A DNA stretch of 64,000 nucleotides, from NCBI RefSeq assembly GCF_014066305.1, contig NW_023501038.1, positions 1,715,001 to 1,779,000 of the forward strand, written 5' to 3'. The notes below the pieces were generated by a model. It was not told the origin of the DNA and ran no database searches. It saw only the letters and a program-made list of their open reading frames with translations. The translations under genes and the position numbers were made by a program. Source of the stretch: Letharia columbiana. Lineage: Eukaryota > Ascomycota > Lecanoromycetes > Lecanorales > Parmeliaceae. Of the stretch, positions 1 through 10,777 are shown piece by piece. Position 1 is the stretch's first letter; every line of letters starts with the position of its first letter.

Positions 1-160
1 TATGATGTCAGCGAAGATGACAGTGATGGCAGTGACGACAACGGTGATGACGATAGTGACGATGATAGCGGCGATGATACTGGCGACGACACTGGCAATG
101 ACACAGATGGCGACACAGGTGACGACACAAGTGACAACGGCGCCACTGCTCTAGGCGGTT
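1..160 (+). repeat. Low-complexity GAY/RRY-rich coding repeat
   Basis: Imperfect tandem GATGAC / GGCGAC / AGTGAC codons encode an acidic Asp/Ser/Gly/Asn/Thr tract in the WSC-domain protein. Such tracts vary in length by replication slippage. Confidence 0.7.
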
Positions 161-663
161 CTGGGACTGGGACTGCATCCGTGCCCATGTCTACGGGCTT
201 CTCCGCCAAGGCATCCTCAGTTGCACCAGTAGCTTCTGCAAGGGCGGTCACGTCATCCGGGACGTTCAAATACATTGGCTGCCAGCTCGATTCGTCGACC
301 TCGCGAACTCTGAGCTCTTTGAGCTGGGCGGGAACTGAGCTTACGGTTGAGAGATGCGCGGCTTACTGCGCCGGCTATCAGTATATGGGAGTTGAATTTG
401 GCTCTGAGTAAGTATTTAGTCGCAGCCGATAGCCGAGATGTACACCTTCTGTTGGATAAGGATACTAATGTTGTGGTTGTTGCAGATGTTACTGTGGCGG
501 TGATGTCGATGGCAAAGGTGTCAAGTCCGCGACTGTTGTCAGAACTAGCCCCAATAATTGCACCGTGCCTTGTAATGGGGATGCGACGCAGCTCTGTGGG
601 GGATCCGGATGGTTGAATCTCTATCAGAATACTAACAGCGCGACTGCTGGGGCGACAAGTTGA
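1..663 (+). CDS. WSC-domain protein, 3' part (5' end outside window)
   Basis: The gene has two exons, 1..407 and 486..663. The 78-bp intron starts GTAAGT at 408 and ends TTGCAG at 485; splicing joins GA|A and avoids the in-frame TAA at 409. The visible part begins with an Asp/Ser/Gly/Asn/Thr-rich low-complexity stretch (about 45 residues). A Ser/Ala/Thr linker follows, then a WSC domain that opens YIGCQLD, continues with the WAGTELTVERCAAYC segment and GVEFGSECYCGG, and ends with PCNGDATQLCGGSGWLNLYQ; the conserved cysteines are present. WSC domains are putative carbohydrate-binding modules of fungal cell-wall sensors and of secreted oxidases or glycosidases. No transmembrane segment follows and the protein stops 12 residues after the domain, so a secreted wall or carbohydrate-binding protein is more likely than a membrane sensor. 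The partner domain upstream is not visible. Confidence 0.85.
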
Positions 664-1048
664 ACGTCAACATCTGACGTGTAAGGAAAGGAAGGGGATG
701 AAGCTGTACGCTCGGTAGAAAGTTGTGCTGTTGGCGTATGGGTCGCCGTCCCGATAGATTGAATGAAAAGAATTTCTGTGAGTGCGATCCTGACAATAGT
801 GTTTGGTGAGGAATACTGCAAGCAATGGCAGTTGCCGAAGGGGTTGATCACGGTACATTGTTGGGCCGACTGGTAAATATACTGCTGGAATGATTGGCTA
901 TCACCAGGGCCAAATCTACAATGAACAGAATCAGGCTCAGCACGGCTCCCTGCCCCAAACATAGTCCGATCACGTCACCAGGAAGTAAGGATATGAATAT
1001 CCTGGCTGTCGGCAACCATGCATCACAAGTGTTTTGGAAATCAGCCAA
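660..1048 (-). pseudogene. Possible frameshifted remnant, CVNH-like pattern (weak)
   Basis: The minus strand from an ATG at 1048 gives MADFQNTCDAWLPTARIFIS, which resembles the start of a cyanovirin-N homology (CVNH) domain (pattern F-x-x-S/T-C). In another frame the same strand gives YQSAQQCTVINPFGNCHCLQ, which resembles a second CVNH-type half. The two pieces overlap in different frames and no simple intron joins them, so if the resemblance is real the gene is broken. This rests on a loose pattern only; the stretch may be non-coding 3' flank of the WSC gene, which ends at 663 on the opposite strand. Confidence 0.2.
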
Positions 1049-1820
1049 ATCGCCAGGTTTGTATACTGGGCCCTACTGATCCATTGGCAGTCTCCTTATA
1101 TGACTACAGGCGGTGGGAACAAATGTAACTGGCCCAGGGAACTCAATACTACTGGCAGTCACTCTATTCCTCCAAAAGTCTGGATGGCATCACTTCCAAA
1201 TCATGAGGGAGGAATCATGCAGCTTGCCGCTTCTTCTAGCGGTAGAACAAAAGCTTTTGGGCTGTAAGGCACATCTTCTCTTAGCGTGAACTAGATTCCA
1301 CTGTCTCGAAGAAATGTTACCCTTAGCCACAATTGACTCCGATCAGACGCTGGTTTCGGTCGTAGTCTTGTACGCTTCACGGTTATTAGAGCGGTGAACG
1401 TGCAAGCTTCCGAATGTAGGGCGGACAAATACCCATCCATTCCGCGTTACATCCGTTCAGTGGCAAATCCGGGTACTGCCTTGCCACCGCCCTCCTCGTG
1501 TTTCGGTGGGGGCAGTCTTCCTGATGAGTCGTATCACCAAACTCACCAATTAGATACCTTTTCAATGTCTGCCACAAATAATGTTCTTCTTCTCGGTCCT
1601 TCCTGCCCATATTAAGTACTTCTATATCTATGTTGGGGATTCTGAAGCTATGAATGTATACAGTGTTTCAATTGACGAGCGGAGATCTCTGCGCAAAGCG
1701 TTTTCCAGCAGTCTCCTCGCTAGGATGAATCCTTAACTTATTCTGCGGAGCTATAACAGTAGAGGCGATGGTCTAACGACAAGGTCCCTCCTCAACTACG
1801 CTGGATCTACACATTCTTGA
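1049..1820. other. Gap without supported gene
   Basis: Only short overlapping ORFs on both strands (up to 77 codons) are present. None has a recognisable domain, a splice pattern or neighbouring promoter structure. Nothing else was noted. Confidence 0.5.
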
Positions 1821-1835
1821 ATGACTTGGGATATT

Positions 1836-2104
1836 GACAGCGACGGTCCCGCGAACAACAGAGTCGATCGGACCCCCGTTTTCAGGCTGGTGACTGGGTT
1901 GAAATGTTTACTGGCCTGGCATATCCGATTAGAGATAAGAAATACAGCAAGGCACAGAAGTGCTGGCTCTATACTCTGGAATATGGGCAGATGTCTGGGG
2001 ATCCAAGTTGGAATTATGAGGGGGTGAGGGAAGACCTTTTGAGGCCGCTGGGATGGAAACTTTATGGAGGCCAAGGGGCCTTCGAGGATCTGGCTGGTCA
2101 ATGA
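1836..2104 (+). pseudogene. Unrecognised ORF fragment, C-terminal-like
   Basis: An open + frame runs from just after a TGA at 1835 to TGA at 2102-2104. It includes FQAGDWVEMF and a Trp/Tyr-rich end (CWLYTLEYGQ, then SWNYEGVREDLL). The amino-acid makeup is more protein-like than the overlapping minus frame. It has no N-terminal ATG except an internal one at 1904, and I do not recognise a family. It may be the last exon or a remnant of a small gene. Confidence 0.25.
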
Positions 2105-2526
2105 CATTGATGCGGGAGAGGAGCTACGGTGGGGGTCGGGCAGAGGGTGATTTCTCTAGGCTTCCACGGTCTGATTGAGGAAAGAGTTATTTGCTAGTAG
2201 ATGAGAGACTCGTAGAATCTGAAAGCGTACCCTTGTTACATCTACTCCCAACCTTATTGACGCACTCAGTGTCGCTGAACAATTCCACTGGCATGATTTG
2301 AAGAGAAAAAATACTCGGAAATACCTCTACCACGAGTCTGCAACACGTAGCATAATATCTATCTTAAATACCGAAAAACACTCCCGCTTATATTTTTGCA
2401 TGCTTGAGCAGCAGGCTACCCTCCCCGTTCGCCTGACTATAATTCCTCACCAGGCAAGTAGATACCCGCTGCTTGACAGCTTAATGAAGTATAGCTCATC
2501 ACAGGGCTGGAGCGTTACTGGACATA
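2105..2526. other. Gap, no supported gene
   Basis: This stretch lies between a weak + ORF and the stop codon of the minus-strand Zn(II)2Cys6 gene. A + ORF at 2298-2573 overlaps the 3' end of that gene and has no recognisable content. Confidence 0.4.
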
Positions 2527-4469
2527 TCATGGCTTGGAGCAGATGTCTGAGAGAGATGGTCCGGCAGCCCTAGAAAGTTCGGCCGTTGGGGCCGGCATTG
2601 GAGTGAAAGGATACCCTGCCAGTGGCTGAACTCCTCGTCTGCAGGGATCTTGGATATTCGGAATCTCCATAGGTTGTTGCTCTTGTCTGTGTACCGGCAA
2701 TGGAGCTTGGTTGTCTGAAGCTGGCTCACTGGGGCCTGACCTCGGATTTTGCCCCGAGTCAACTGGGGCATGTCTAGCCTCAAAGAGACGCCGGTCGTTG
2801 CGCTGAGCATTGTGATGCATCTCAAAACTTGCTGAAGCACTGCTCCGGCCCGGTGTGCGGAGGCTGCCTGATACGATCGGCGGAAGCTGAGAGGGTAGAG
2901 GGGCCGTGCTGTTGGGTTGTTGCCGAGCCATAATGAGACGCTTCTTGTTCTGCTGTTCCAGGAGCATCATTTGCATTTGATAGTCTTGAAGTGCATGACT
3001 GCCGCGATGAAACACAGACTGTGTAGAAGGCGGCGAAACAGTTACTTGCCGAGCCGTAAGAAGGCGTCTCGTGTTCTGCTGCTCCAGAAGCATAAGTTGC
3101 ATTTGATAGTCTGGTGATACATAATGCGGCCGGGAGATGTTTAGACAGGCTAAGGAGGATTTGCATAGCAAGCCAATATAAATGCAAGAGTCGCAGTCTG
3201 GAGGAAACCCATTTCCAGAGTCTCCTCTTTCGCATTGCCTGTTGGTTATACGGCAGGAATCGCAAGCCTATATTAGGTCAGCACATGGCTACTCATAGGA
3301 TTGATGATATCTACCCGAATCATCGGATACCATTCAGCTCTCCCTCTGGAGTCCGCCGCTGCATTGCTCTCCGCTTCCCACTCCAATCTTGCCTGGTTGA
3401 TATCCCCTTCATCGTCGAGGTCTATTTCCTGGTTTGCCTGTCTCCGAAACTGGCATTTCCTCAGAGTCGCCTTCGCTTGTCCAAATTCCTCTCCCATCGC
3501 ATCAGTCCAAGTTTGGATGGGGTTTTTGAGACGCTGGATACGGGCAGCCCCCTCCTTTGACACTTCCATGTGTCGAATGTGGGTATGCCAATCGAGTCGT
3601 GCAAGTGGTTGTAGGCTCGGGTCTAGTTGACTGACGAGCACATTGAACGTGGCAAAGTTGTGCTGAGGGAGCTGATAGTCTCTTGTATGAGTCGGTACCT
3701 GGTCCACCTGGATGCCGTCAGATCAGCCACGAAAACAACTTTTATGTAATCCGGATGGCCTACCGGCGCGCTATTCAACGGGGTCGTAGTGATTCTTCGC
3801 TCCCCGAAAAATCGGTCGAACAGATCCCTCCATTCGCACGACAGCTCACGCTTACCAGCGTCAATGTTCAGTGCTGGCAAGGTACAGTCGCCCACACTTC
3901 CTCGGACCTGCACCACGAACATGCGAACAGGACTTTCGAATAGGCGTATTCGTGATCCAGGTACAGACTTGTCTGCTTCACCCAATCTACCAGATCCTGC
4001 CTCAGCCCGAAGCCTTTCGAATGTGATACGTTCAAAAGTTGAAACACCGAGCGAACGGGGGTTCCAACTGCTGTTCTTTGAGCGTACCGAAAATACTGCC
4101 CTGTCTGGGTATCTTGGCTTTATGCTGTCGAAGTTCAGTTTAAAGGCGAATTGATAGACCTTCCGACGGTCTGGTGGATTGTAGACTAGAGACGCACAGT
4201 GAAGACCCATGTCAATCAACTAGCCTAGGTGTTGGCGGTAATGCACATCAGGACTCACAATCCACATGTAGCCAAGTCTTGGGTAGATGCTCTGTACGAA
4301 ATATGTCTTCAATCTCTTCCTTGAATTGCTTCGACACGTGGCGCACGGTAGTCCATAGGTATGTGAGCTCGTCTGGGCTTTTGCGATGGCGGAAGTTTTG
4401 GGTGGTGATACTCCAAATTTCTGGAGGGAAGTGCAGATGAGAGGGCATAGATGGGATTGCGGTAGCCAT
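2527..4469 (-). CDS. F-box-like / Zn(II)2Cys6 protein with DYQMQ repeats
   Basis: A four-exon model fits: 4469..4259, 4185..3764, 3707..3315 and 3267..2527, 588 aa. Introns are 73 nt (GTGAGT..CTCTAG), 56 nt (GTAGGC..CTGAC..CCAG) and 47 nt (GTAGAT..CTGAC..ATATAG), and all phases match. The N-terminus (about 10-65) is F-box/2EXR-like: FPPEIWSI, SPDELTYLWTTVRHVSKQFK, LPKTWLHVD. The middle (70-340) is conserved-looking but unassigned. Residues 344-377 form a complete zinc cluster, C-x2-C-x6-C-x12-C-x2-C-x6-C (ACDSC..QC..DCDSC..LC). DYQMQ(L/M)MLLEQQN repeats lie near 395 and 437, with a decayed third copy near 485, and a Pro/Gln-rich tail follows. Zn(II)2Cys6 modules bind DNA in fungal regulators, but an internal position after an F-box-like region is unusual. 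The second intron could instead be a 1-nt frameshift near 3722, and the third junction could hide two adjacent genes (stop at 3273). An in-frame ATG also exists at 4514. Confidence 0.65.
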
Positions 4470-4550
4470 GTTGGTATCAGTACTTAATGGACCGTATGGG
4501 TAATTGAAGCACACTGTACAGAGTGGGCAAACGTGGAGATGTCTGAAATT

Positions 4551-4585
4551 GGAAAGGAAAGGAAAGGAAAGGAAAGGAAAGGAAA
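4551..4585 (+). repeat. (GGAAA)7 microsatellite
   Basis: Seven perfect GGAAA units lie about 80 bp upstream of the minus-strand Zn(II)2Cys6 gene start, so on its sense strand this is a TTTCC pyrimidine tract in the promoter region. Pyrimidine-rich tracts are common in fungal promoters; a role here is inference. Confidence 0.9.
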
Positions 4586-5702
4586 GAGGAAGAAGTGGGA
4601 TCGGAAGTCAGGCGGCAGCTTTTCCCCCGCGGCTGCAGCCTTGCTCCGCCTAGTTCCCTTCCAAGAATAGCAAGATTATGCGAGTCTGAAGGATTTGATC
4701 GCGAGCATTCTTTTCAATCTCCTTAATTTTCTTCTGGCTTTTGGTGTTGGCATTTTTGGATGAGGGGGGTCTTTCATAGCTGCTTTCCCTTCTACTACTT
4801 CCAATTGCAGATTGCAAAATGGATAATGCGAGATACGGGATCAGGTGACGGGCTTCATGTCCGAAAACCGAGATGTATGCGACCTTGTGCTTCGAGCTTG
4901 AACAGATAATTTTTTTATGAGGAATTCCAGACTAGTGAGACTACAACACTGCTTGGTGGAAAATGTGTCCTAGACCGAGCTGTCTTGGCACATCTCCTCG
5001 GCTACACCTGCCTTCGTCAGAAGTCGCCTCGCCTCGGCGTTTCATCCCCCCCTACAACATACTGTACACAGCGGATTACACTTGCACCATTGATAGCGTC
5101 AACATTCTTCTCCAGCCTGGAATTCATACTGATGCAGAGGCTTATGAGGCTCGCTCAGTAGTGAGAATGACAAAGAAACGACCCTTAGAATTATGATGTT
5201 GGATTTGCTGCGCACCTGTGTTGTAGCCCCTCTGTCATACGTGGCAATTGCTGGGCTTCTGGTTGTAGCCTTTTCCTAGTTATATCATCTTTTCTTTCAC
5301 AGGTTTGCCCTCGGCTGCTTACGCGCGTATTTTTAGTTTCACCCTAAGACCTTTGGCCAAGGGTTATTTTTACGGCCAGGGCCTCTTCGGGCCAGGGTCT
5401 TCGTTGGCCAGGGTTTCACATTAATGTCCTCGGATGTTCAACCCTCCTACCGAAACTTGATCTTCTGGCATGGCGTTTCAAAGTATTTATTTTCGTGCTG
5501 CATGTTTTCATGTCCGCTTATTACTTTTTGTGTTTTCGTTGCGCTTCTCGTACTCGTTGGCGCTTCCGTCTCTTGTTGTTTTGCTACCGTTTGTCACCCT
5601 CTTCACCGATTACTCTCTTTTAGCCTGATCATGACTATCGAATGGTGAAGAATCTCCACGGTTTTCCAAACGTCCATGGTCAAGGAACAGAAGATACTGC
5701 AG
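4586..5702. other. Long intergenic stretch with degenerate GGCCAGGG motif
   Basis: No supported gene. Positions about 5354-5414 contain four spaced, imperfect copies of (G)GCCA(A/G)GG followed by T/C-rich spacers. A + ORF at 5424-5648 is hydrophobic and Cys-rich but has no recognisable family. The gap lies between the divergent promoter side of the 4469 gene and weak minus-strand coding near 5.7-5.9 kb. Confidence 0.4.
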
Positions 5703-5948
5703 TTAGAGGTACAGTGCGGTTATATCTTGCGTGACCCCGCCACTCAACGCTCGAAGTCCCGTCATGAAAGTCGTATTATTGAGCAGCGAAGATCTATTGT
5801 CCGGATTCGTAGGATCCATTCCAGGCGGAAAGTCGAGGATAGTCTCTTGGTTCATCAGGTGGTCCAACCCTATGATAAAACGTATGGTCAGGCTCCGCAG
5901 CTCAAGCCTGAGTTCAGAGAGAAGTGGTCGGATATCGTCAACCAGGTG
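5703..5948 (-). pseudogene. Unrecognised minus-strand exon-like fragment
   Basis: An open frame starts right after a CCTAAGCCTTAG acceptor-like sequence (exon start 5948) and ends TAA at 5703-5705, 81 codons. The peptide (HLVDDIRPLLSELRLELRSL, then FIIGLDHLMNQETILDFPPG) looks protein-like, while the overlapping + frame is abnormally Arg/Ser-rich. No matching upstream exon could be joined. It could be the last exon of a lost gene. No family is recognised. Confidence 0.3.
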
Positions 5949-6366
5949 CTAAGGCTTAGGCCTTGCCTCCGACCCAGAAAGTGTTTCGATCAGACACCGC
6001 AAGGGGGCTACACGCATTTGATTGGTCAATACCTATCAGAGGGCGTGTATCAATAGACGAGCTAACGGGACCCAGTCACTCAGAGCTGACCAGGGTGATT
6101 GTATATGTGCACGACTGACTCGCAAAAATAGCGAGCAGCGATGAGCGGTGAAGGACAACAATACTCCGTGAGATAGGGTATAGAGATAGAGATGCTGGGA
6201 TTGTGAAAATGTTTCTTTCGAAGATGAGACAGAGTCAATCCACAGCCATTCAAGAAAAGGATTATGGAAAAGGTCAGTGGTAATGAGTATCGTTGTAATT
6301 GTAACCGCACCGGAAACCTGTTTTCTCAGCGCCTTTTTTAGTCGCCTTGATCTTGAGTATGGTGCA

Positions 6367-7217
6367 TTAGGGTACAACCGCGCCTGGATGGAAGTCCAGG
6401 ACGAACATCGAGTCAATAACGTCCCCCTGACCTTCAGTTGTTGTCCCATCACCCAGATCCATACAGTCCGCCGGACCTAGCCATGGCCCCAGTCTCTTGT
6501 CCATCGCCTTGATATAACCCTCCCGCCTTTCTCCCACGATCTCCCAATCGAACGGGGGAACCCGTCCACCACCACCAAACTCGTACGGTCTCAGTCGTAC
6601 AGTAATTCTTATCCTCTCAAAGCCCACATAGTTTCTCAGCACGCCGGCCATGCGCTCCGTGGGGCGCCATGTATGCGGATCCAGATGACACACTTTGCGA
6701 TGGACATCATGACCACTGAATTGATGCAGTAGGTTCATTGTTCGTGTGAAGATAGCGTGCTTTGAGGGTTCATGGTCTCCGAATCCGATCTCGGGCATGG
6801 AAATGTAGAAGTTCTGGATCTTCGCAATGGTGGAGGAGCTTGGGACGGATATGGGATGCTGGTGGCGTGGATTGAACGCGCGGAGATGGTAGATGCCCTA
6901 CTTGTATAGAAGCGGTGCTGCTTGCGTGTTGATTGAGCGGCAGACACGGGGAAATTCAAAGCTGGAAGCCAGAGTGAGGTCTTTGTAGATCTCTTCGCGG
7001 AGTTCGAAGGGGAGAGTTATGATGTATGTTGGCTTGGTTGGGTTGTGTTGCTTATCACTGCCATCGGTGAACCGTAGGCTGGTGTTTTGTGTTAGAGCTA
7101 AGTGGTCTCGAGAGGTAGGTTGGATACGGTGCAAAAAGGGCCGGTCCTGGCGCAAAGTTGTGAACTCCAGGATCGTCCGGTCGCGGTCAAGGTTGAGCGC
7201 TGAAATGAGGACATCAT
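6367..7217 (-). pseudogene. 2EXR/F-box-like protein gene, probably broken by a nonsense codon
   Basis: One minus frame carries a 2EXR/F-box-type start (IITLPFELREEIYKDL, then FEFPRVCRSINTQAAPLLYK). After an in-frame TAG at 6898-6900 the same frame continues GIYHLRAFNPRHQHP, IQNFYISMPEIGFGDHEPS, CHLDPHTWRPTERM, RLGPWLGPADCMDLGDG and ends VLDFHPGAVVP-stop at 6367. Continuation in the same frame on both sides of the TAG suggests CAG or AAG changed to TAG; CAG to TAG is a CpA-to-TpA change of the RIP type. A 63-nt GTAGGG..AAG intron could remove the stop but would delete convincing coding sequence and has a weak donor. The start is unresolved: the frame has no ATG, but ATGATG at 7217 with a 77-nt intron (GTATCC..GATAAG) would join in phase. 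Such proteins are numerous in Pezizomycotina; most are uncharacterised. Confidence 0.5.
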
Positions 7218-7683
7218 GGAGGTGTTGCTCAAATGGCTGGCTTGTATGTTTGATGCCGATGTAAATGGCCGAAAAAATGAGGAAAGTGTGAGTCGAGTGC
7301 TTCGTTCACTTAGCCGTGTAACAACGAGAAATTGGGTGGAGGAGGAAAGGATGAAAGTTGGGGAGATGCCGATACTAACGGTTAAAAGGCTGACAAGTTA
7401 AAGTGAAAAGCTAAGCCCAATAAAGTCATAGAGTCTATCTCACTTGAGAACTATGATTGTTTTCAGATTCGAGTCAGGGGCTACGCCAGGTTATGTCCCA
7501 ATGGTCGGCCGAGAGTCTTGTCGAGTATTGTACTGGAGACAATGACATATACATGAAGGTGCAGCACAAGATTGTCGATGCTAAGGCCCTTGATCTAGGG
7601 GTTGGTTTCTAAAGCTACCAGCCACCGGTGCTCAACAGTTGTTGTTGACTTACGTAGTAAGCGCATGTCTAGTCATAGTTCAA
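7218..7683. other. Intergenic stretch
   Basis: Likely 5' flank of the 7217 gene and 3' flank of the 7684 gene. No supported ORF, RNA gene or repeat was seen. Confidence 0.4.
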
Positions 7684-8769
7684 TCAGCGTTGCCTGCCGG
7701 GCGCAGCTCGCATCGAATGCCATCTCCTAGTCTGCCATAACAGGTCTTCCATTCTCTCTTGCTCTGTGGAATGCAAATCGGAGAAAGACTGCGCGTGGAT
7801 GCTTCGGGCCAATCGATACAAGTCCTCTGAAGTCTCATGCACAAACTTTAGGTCTTCCAGAATTTGCTGCTCCTTGCTCTCAATGATCTTCTTGTAATAG
7901 GCCACCAGCTCCACCAATGGCATCTTCTCTTGAAGGCGTGGATTTAGATAGATCTGAAATATGCTCACGTTACGCAAAAGGGTTAGTGGCTGCATAATGA
8001 GTTCGATATCGGTTGCAAATAGTGCGGTGCCCGTGGAATTTGCTGCTCGCCACAGTCGCCGTTCGATAGTCTCCTTGGTGTAACTACCATGATCCGTAAG
8101 GTGCTCGACGTCTATTGTCGTCACCTCAACACTGCCTTGGACACTCGTTGGTTCCTCGATCCCTATCATTGTATAGTACCCGCCTGATAGTGGTATGAGT
8201 CCTAGAAATCGACGCGAAGGCACTTGAGGGATTCTAACAGGCAAATTGCTTTGCAGAAATCGATAAGGTTGCGTCGTACATGTACGAGGTGCCTGGGTTG
8301 GTCGCAAGAAGAGTGAATTTGTAGCCAAACACACTTGACTTTGTGCAGTGGGATCATGGTCGACACACACCCATCTAAGCACCCGCAACCCCAGTGGGTT
8401 GAGAGGAAGTTGATGCCATCGTCTTCGATATGCACAATTATCGTGAGTCTATCATAGAGGTAGCGAGCTGTCTCCTCGTATATTTGGCGACTAGTCCGCA
8501 TGATGGCCATCTCACAAGGAGCCTTGTCGTGGCGGTGTCTGGTCCAGATATAATCCGTGATGCCGGACCCAGTGTTTTCAGTACATCCCCACTCATTTCC
8601 TGAGTTGATCTGATCAACGTCCGGAAGGAGAAAGCTGGCGCATCAGAGGAAATCTTCCTCGGCGATGAGACTGCATTTTGGTTATGACGGCATCGCCAGA
8701 GTGGTCATCTACGTCGATAGCTGAGAGACCGGAGGCGTGCAGGTTGAAGCAGTCGTCTGGTGAATCCAT
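7684..8769 (-). pseudogene. Second 2EXR/F-box-like gene, frameshifted
   Basis: Coding is spread over three minus frames. The start ATG at 8769 (MDSPDDCFNLHASG) runs into a second frame with CSLIAEEDFL, a TGA, then CASFLLPDVDQINSGNEWG, SGITDYIWTRHRHDKAPCEM and AIMRTSRQIYEETARYLYDR. This segment is typical of fungal 2EXR/F-box-like proteins. That frame stops at 8202 (KCLRVDF-stop). A third frame then gives FLGLIPLSGGYYTMIG and continues to a charged, helix-prone C-terminus (ELVAYYKKIIESKEQQILED) ending at 7684. No GT-AG intron with matching phase bridges the 8202 change, so a 1-nt frameshift is the simplest reading. The TGA fits CGA to TGA. Function is unknown; damage in two similar neighbours near a RIP block is notable. 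Confidence 0.5.
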
Positions 8770-10468
8770 TGTACTGATCGCTGGGTCTGTGCGTTTGAAA
8801 ATCTGGAGAAGATGGATGGGAAAGAAGAAGGAAAGCTGGCGTCTTGAAGACTTGGACAATAATAGGCTAAGAGCATGTCGGTTCCCGCAAAAGCCAAGCC
8901 CTGGAAACAAGTTTTGATATGTCCGTAGGCTTAGCTCTAACGAGTAGTGAAGCGTGAAAAGTATACATATCATTTAGGAAGTGGCAGGTGTGCTTTTTCA
9001 GCCAATCAGTGATGTATTGAAAGCATGACAAGTGGCTCATGATCTTCGCAAAGAGTGTCCACTGGCTTGCCTCTCTTTTCGGCTTTCAGGCTCTCCATCA
9101 AATTCCGAGTTAGCCAAGTCTTGAGTCCTCGAGTGGCGGAAGAAAAGTGTTGAGCGTCCTTAACGGTTTAGGTCCCGAGACCCAATAAAGTATTGAGTCC
9201 TTGCCCCTGCATGTCGCCTGTAGACGAGTTCATGAGGCGGCTTGTTCCATTAATTACATGCTTTGTGATACTAGTTTTGTAGGAAAGAGCCGAGGTGTTG
9301 TTCTCCCCCTTCATATGTTATTAGGGAACATGCTTGAGGAACTCTTGGTAGAATTCGATAGTAAAAGGATTGTGTAAATCGAGTGGAGATGTCGTTTTAA
9401 TATTCCTCACAAACGAGATCGAGATCGAATGCCAGCGAAAACATGCGTAAGTTTGTCCACCAGAAAACCACCAACCACGAGCTACACAGTAATCCTAAAA
9501 CTTTTGAGATGTGGTTGGGATGACTTAAGTAAAGCAAGTAAGTTTGGGAAGAGCTTCTGAACCCCAGCATTGAAAAGCACGATCCCGCTCATGGATGAGC
9601 GCAAACAGCAAACAGTGGTTTCTAATTCTGGGTTAAGTTGGCAAAGGAAGAAGACCCTGGGGTTATGGAAGTCATCAAAGGAAACCGTTGGGTGAAGTCC
9701 TCACCTTAGTGCGTTCGCGCACAAGATCATCAGGGAGATTGTGGAAGATGGAATTCTTTTGATCTGATTTGGATGTCTCAATAGCATTATGTAAGTTGTA
9801 AGCATGGATGCTGTACAATCAAGCGTCCTGTTAGTGTTCTCATTCTCACGCATCACACATACACATAGGGCACATAGGTATGAGGTATCAAGTGGTTGGG
9901 CCGTCCCCGACGCCGGGATAACAGCTGAATAGAGGCCTGAACAGATGTGTTCGTACCCCAGCGCCGAGAAAACTCCCATGCCTATGGCGTAGACCTGGAG
10001 TACAATAGTAGCTAGCTATGTACAGGTGTGGGTGGGTGGGATAAAAAGTCTGCAATGGCTCTGAAAGAGACGAAAAGACTGTCTCGATCGGATCAGGCGA
10101 AGTTCAATGCAACTGGTCACACGTAACAATACCACCCAAGAGGACCTTCGACACAAGCAATTTCGAGACGAACAGAACGCAGCAGGGTCAACAGAAGAAG
10201 GGTCTCTTTTTGAGAGCAGCTTACCTCAACCACTCGCGCAAGCCCAACGCCTACTGAGCGTAAAATCGAATACTGAATGGTCTGACTACACAAGGCATGG
10301 TCGAGATTTGTAAAGGTGATGAGATCACAATGAGCTACCGCAACGCACAGAATACCAGACTGTGAGGCAACGCAACAACGACCTTACAATGTTTGGCTTT
10401 TATTGCCACCGTAAAGCGTTTTAGCCCCAGTTGCTGTTTGGTGCAGGCAGCGATACCGTCGCCTCCAA
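8770..10468. other. 1.7-kb gap without supported gene
   Basis: Short ORFs only: 9701-9979 minus (92 codons, Cys-rich, unrecognised) and 10107-10313 plus (68 codons, Gln/Ser-rich). No tRNA-like cloverleaf, tandem repeat or transposon end was noticed. Confidence 0.4.
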
Positions 10469-10777
10469 ATGAGCAACCTTCAGGATAGGATCGATACGAG
10501 CAACGACGCTCCTGGTGATATAATGCAGTGGCTGCATGGAACCGGCAAGCTCGAGGACATTCTTCGACAAGGAGAGCTGATTTACCTGCTTTTTGCGGAC
10601 GTGTGCCGTCCTACAGCAGAGTGGTCCCAATATACGCTCTTCGGCGCTGCGAGTAGGATAGGGAGTCATGGAGGTGAGAATTGCAAAGAGGCTTTGGAAT
10701 ATACGAGGAAGGAACTGGAACTCGATGTGGCTTGCGCTGGACACAAGCTACCATGTGAGCCCTTGACAGAGTTCTGA
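10469..10777 (+). CDS. Small hypothetical protein or gene remnant
   Basis: An ATG-started + ORF of 102 codons (MSNLQDRIDTSNDAPGDIMQ, then WLHGTGKLEDILRQGELIYL) ends TGA at 10777. The NDAPGDIMQWL stretch loosely recalls the region before the oxygen-binding helix of fungal cytochrome P450s (pattern D-[ML]-[LM]-Q-W-[LM]). The conserved A/G-G-x-D/E-T motif does not follow, so a P450 call is not justified. It may be a decayed fragment or an unrelated short gene. An overlapping minus ORF (10421-10744) looks like its shadow. Confidence 0.3.
   Translation: MSNLQDRIDTSNDAPGDIMQWLHGTGKLEDILRQGELIYLLFADVCRPTAEWSQYTLFGAASRIGSHGGENCKEALEYTRKELELDVACAGHKLPCEPLTEF

Noticed and set aside
5676..6056. 126-codon + ORF
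   Set aside because: Abnormally Arg/Ser/Gln-rich and opposite a more protein-like minus frame; treated as a shadow.
9701..9979. 92-codon minus ORF
   Set aside because: No family resemblance, promoter or intron evidence.
10469..10777. Cytochrome P450 fragment
   Set aside because: Only a loose D-x-M-Q-W-L resemblance; no oxygen-binding, ExxR or haem motifs in any frame nearby.
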